Shown: positions 4,987 through 5,627 of the stretch, in pieces
Layout of the letters: each line of letters opens with the position of its first letter
How positions within the stretch are numbered: the stretch's first letter is position 1
NCBI GenBank assembly: GCA_027451085.1
Contig: DAIDKA010000165.1
Span: forward strand, 1-5,627
Reading direction: 5' to 3'
From: Gammaproteobacteria bacterium
Lineage (GTDB): Bacteria; Pseudomonadota; Gammaproteobacteria; Steroidobacterales; Steroidobacteraceae
DNA: 5,627 bases
Position numbers and translations under genes: made by a program
The notes under the pieces: generated by a model
The model's input: the letters and a program-made list of their open reading frames with translations, nothing else
Databases searched by the model: none
What the model was told of the DNA's origin: nothing

Positions 4987-5627
4987 TGCGGAGGGAAGGT
5001 GCGTTCGTAGCCGGGCAGCGCGGCAACGCGGCCGATCCAGCGTTCCAGCGCAGGGTAGTTCACCGCGAGCGGCAGGAAGCGGCTGGACAGCTCGCGGGCG
5101 GCGGGCTTGCCCAGGGCGCGCAGCAACAGCTGCAGCGCGGGAAAGATCACGATGTCAGCGGCGGAGAAGCTCTCCCCCACCACCCAGTCGGAACGCGACA
5201 GGCGCGCTTCGATGGAGCGGGCCTCGCGGGCCACGACATGCATCGAGTCGGCGAGCTGGTCGATGCGCTCCTGGGCATGGCCATCGAACACCGCGCGCGT
5301 GATGCGGTTGATGTGTTCCTCGACGTAGCTCTGGTACTCGCAGATGACCCGCATGATCACTCCGGCCTCCTCGGGCGAGTGGCCGAACAGCGGTGGATCA
5401 GGATATTTCTGGTCCAGGTAGTACAGCACTGCGAGGGACTCGAACACCACGTAGTCGCCGTCCTTGAGGACGGGCACCCGGCCGCGGAAGTTCAGCGCCG
5501 TGAACTGCGGGGACTTGTGCTCCTGGCGGGAGAATTCGAGCAGGTGGCTGTTCCAGGCCAGACGCTTGTACTCGAGCGCGAGCAGCACGCGCCAGGAGTA
5601 GGGGCTGCCACTGCCCCAGTAAACGTC
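4977..5627 (-). CDS. Glutathione S-transferase family protein (N-terminus outside window)
   Basis: Cytosolic GST-superfamily protein, probably conjugating or isomerising a substrate with glutathione; the substrate is unknown. The frame is open to base 5627 and gives 216 visible residues, so the real start is a few codons beyond the right edge. Visible residues begin DVYWGSGSPYSWRVLLALEY, typical of the first strand and helix of the thioredoxin-like domain. The SGSPYS stretch is where Ser-type GSTs carry the catalytic residue. The glutathione site shows RVPVLKDG (cis-proline) and VFESLAVLYYLD, the conserved Glu-Ser pair. The all-helical C-domain follows (about 90-216) with the N-capping box SAADIVIFPALQLLLRAL. 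The length fits a normal GST of about 220. A GTG inside the visible part (5586-5588) is an internal valine, not the start. The downstream gene is homospermidine synthase, 71 bases away, so co-transcription is possible. Confidence 0.9.
   Translation of the reverse strand, partial: DVYWGSGSPYSWRVLLALEYKRLAWNSHLLEFSRQEHKSPQFTALNFRGRVPVLKDGDYVVFESLAVLYYLDQKYPDPPLFGHSPEEAGVIMRVICEYQSYVEEHINRITRAVFDGHAQERIDQLADSMHVVAREARSIEARLSRSDWVVGESFSAADIVIFPALQLLLRALGKPAARELSSRFLPLAVNYPALERWIGRVAALPGYERTFPPHWR

Noticed and set aside
5586..5588. GTG as the start of the GST-like gene
   Set aside because: The frame continues upstream with typical GST N-terminal sequence (VYWGSGSPYSWR) to the window edge.

Overview
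The window is a GC-rich bacterial chromosome segment with tightly packed genes. It is probably from a gammaproteobacterium: it carries a clear GreB and a lipoprotein-type L,D-transpeptidase of Gram-negative style. Placement near the Steroidobacterales/Nevskiales/Xanthomonadales is only a guess from the overall flavour. Six protein-coding genes are well supported, and one more small gene is plausible. Two genes are cut by the window ends: the tail-sheath gene on the left and the glutathione S-transferase-like gene on the right.

Left part (1-2432, all minus strand). In transcription order there is a LysM/YkuD L,D-transpeptidase lipoprotein (2432-1146), a possible 55-residue protein (1128-961), and the first 300 codons of a phage-tail-sheath-family protein (902 to beyond base 1). 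The sheath gene starts at GTG, in a frame different from the ATG next to it, and runs off the window, so a scan for complete ORFs would miss it. It implies a contractile tail-like machine (prophage, tailocin or extracellular contractile injection system) encoded to the left. The transpeptidase has its own near-consensus promoter (2442-2469) that leaves almost no leader.

Middle (2433-3471). An intrinsic terminator at 2546-2573 points to the minus strand. It ends transcription from an unrecognised 71-residue minus-strand gene (2860-2645). That gene is divergent from greB (2974-3471, plus strand), which encodes the transcript-cleavage elongation factor.

Right part (3484-5627, minus strand). A GST-superfamily protein (5627-4977, N-terminus outside the window) is followed 71 bases later by homospermidine synthase (4905-3484), which makes sym-homospermidine from putrescine. 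greB and the homospermidine synthase gene converge with only 12 bases between their stop codons, and both stops sit in the arms of one perfect 8-bp inverted repeat. The GST stop codon also lies in a hairpin loop.

The candidate for an unusual system is the left end: a sheath protein with an atypical N-terminus, preceded by a cell-wall cross-linking lipoprotein and a small protein. The functional link between them is inference from gene order and cannot be settled inside this window. No tRNA, rRNA, CRISPR array or insertion sequence was seen. No stretch over 300 bases lacks a gene.
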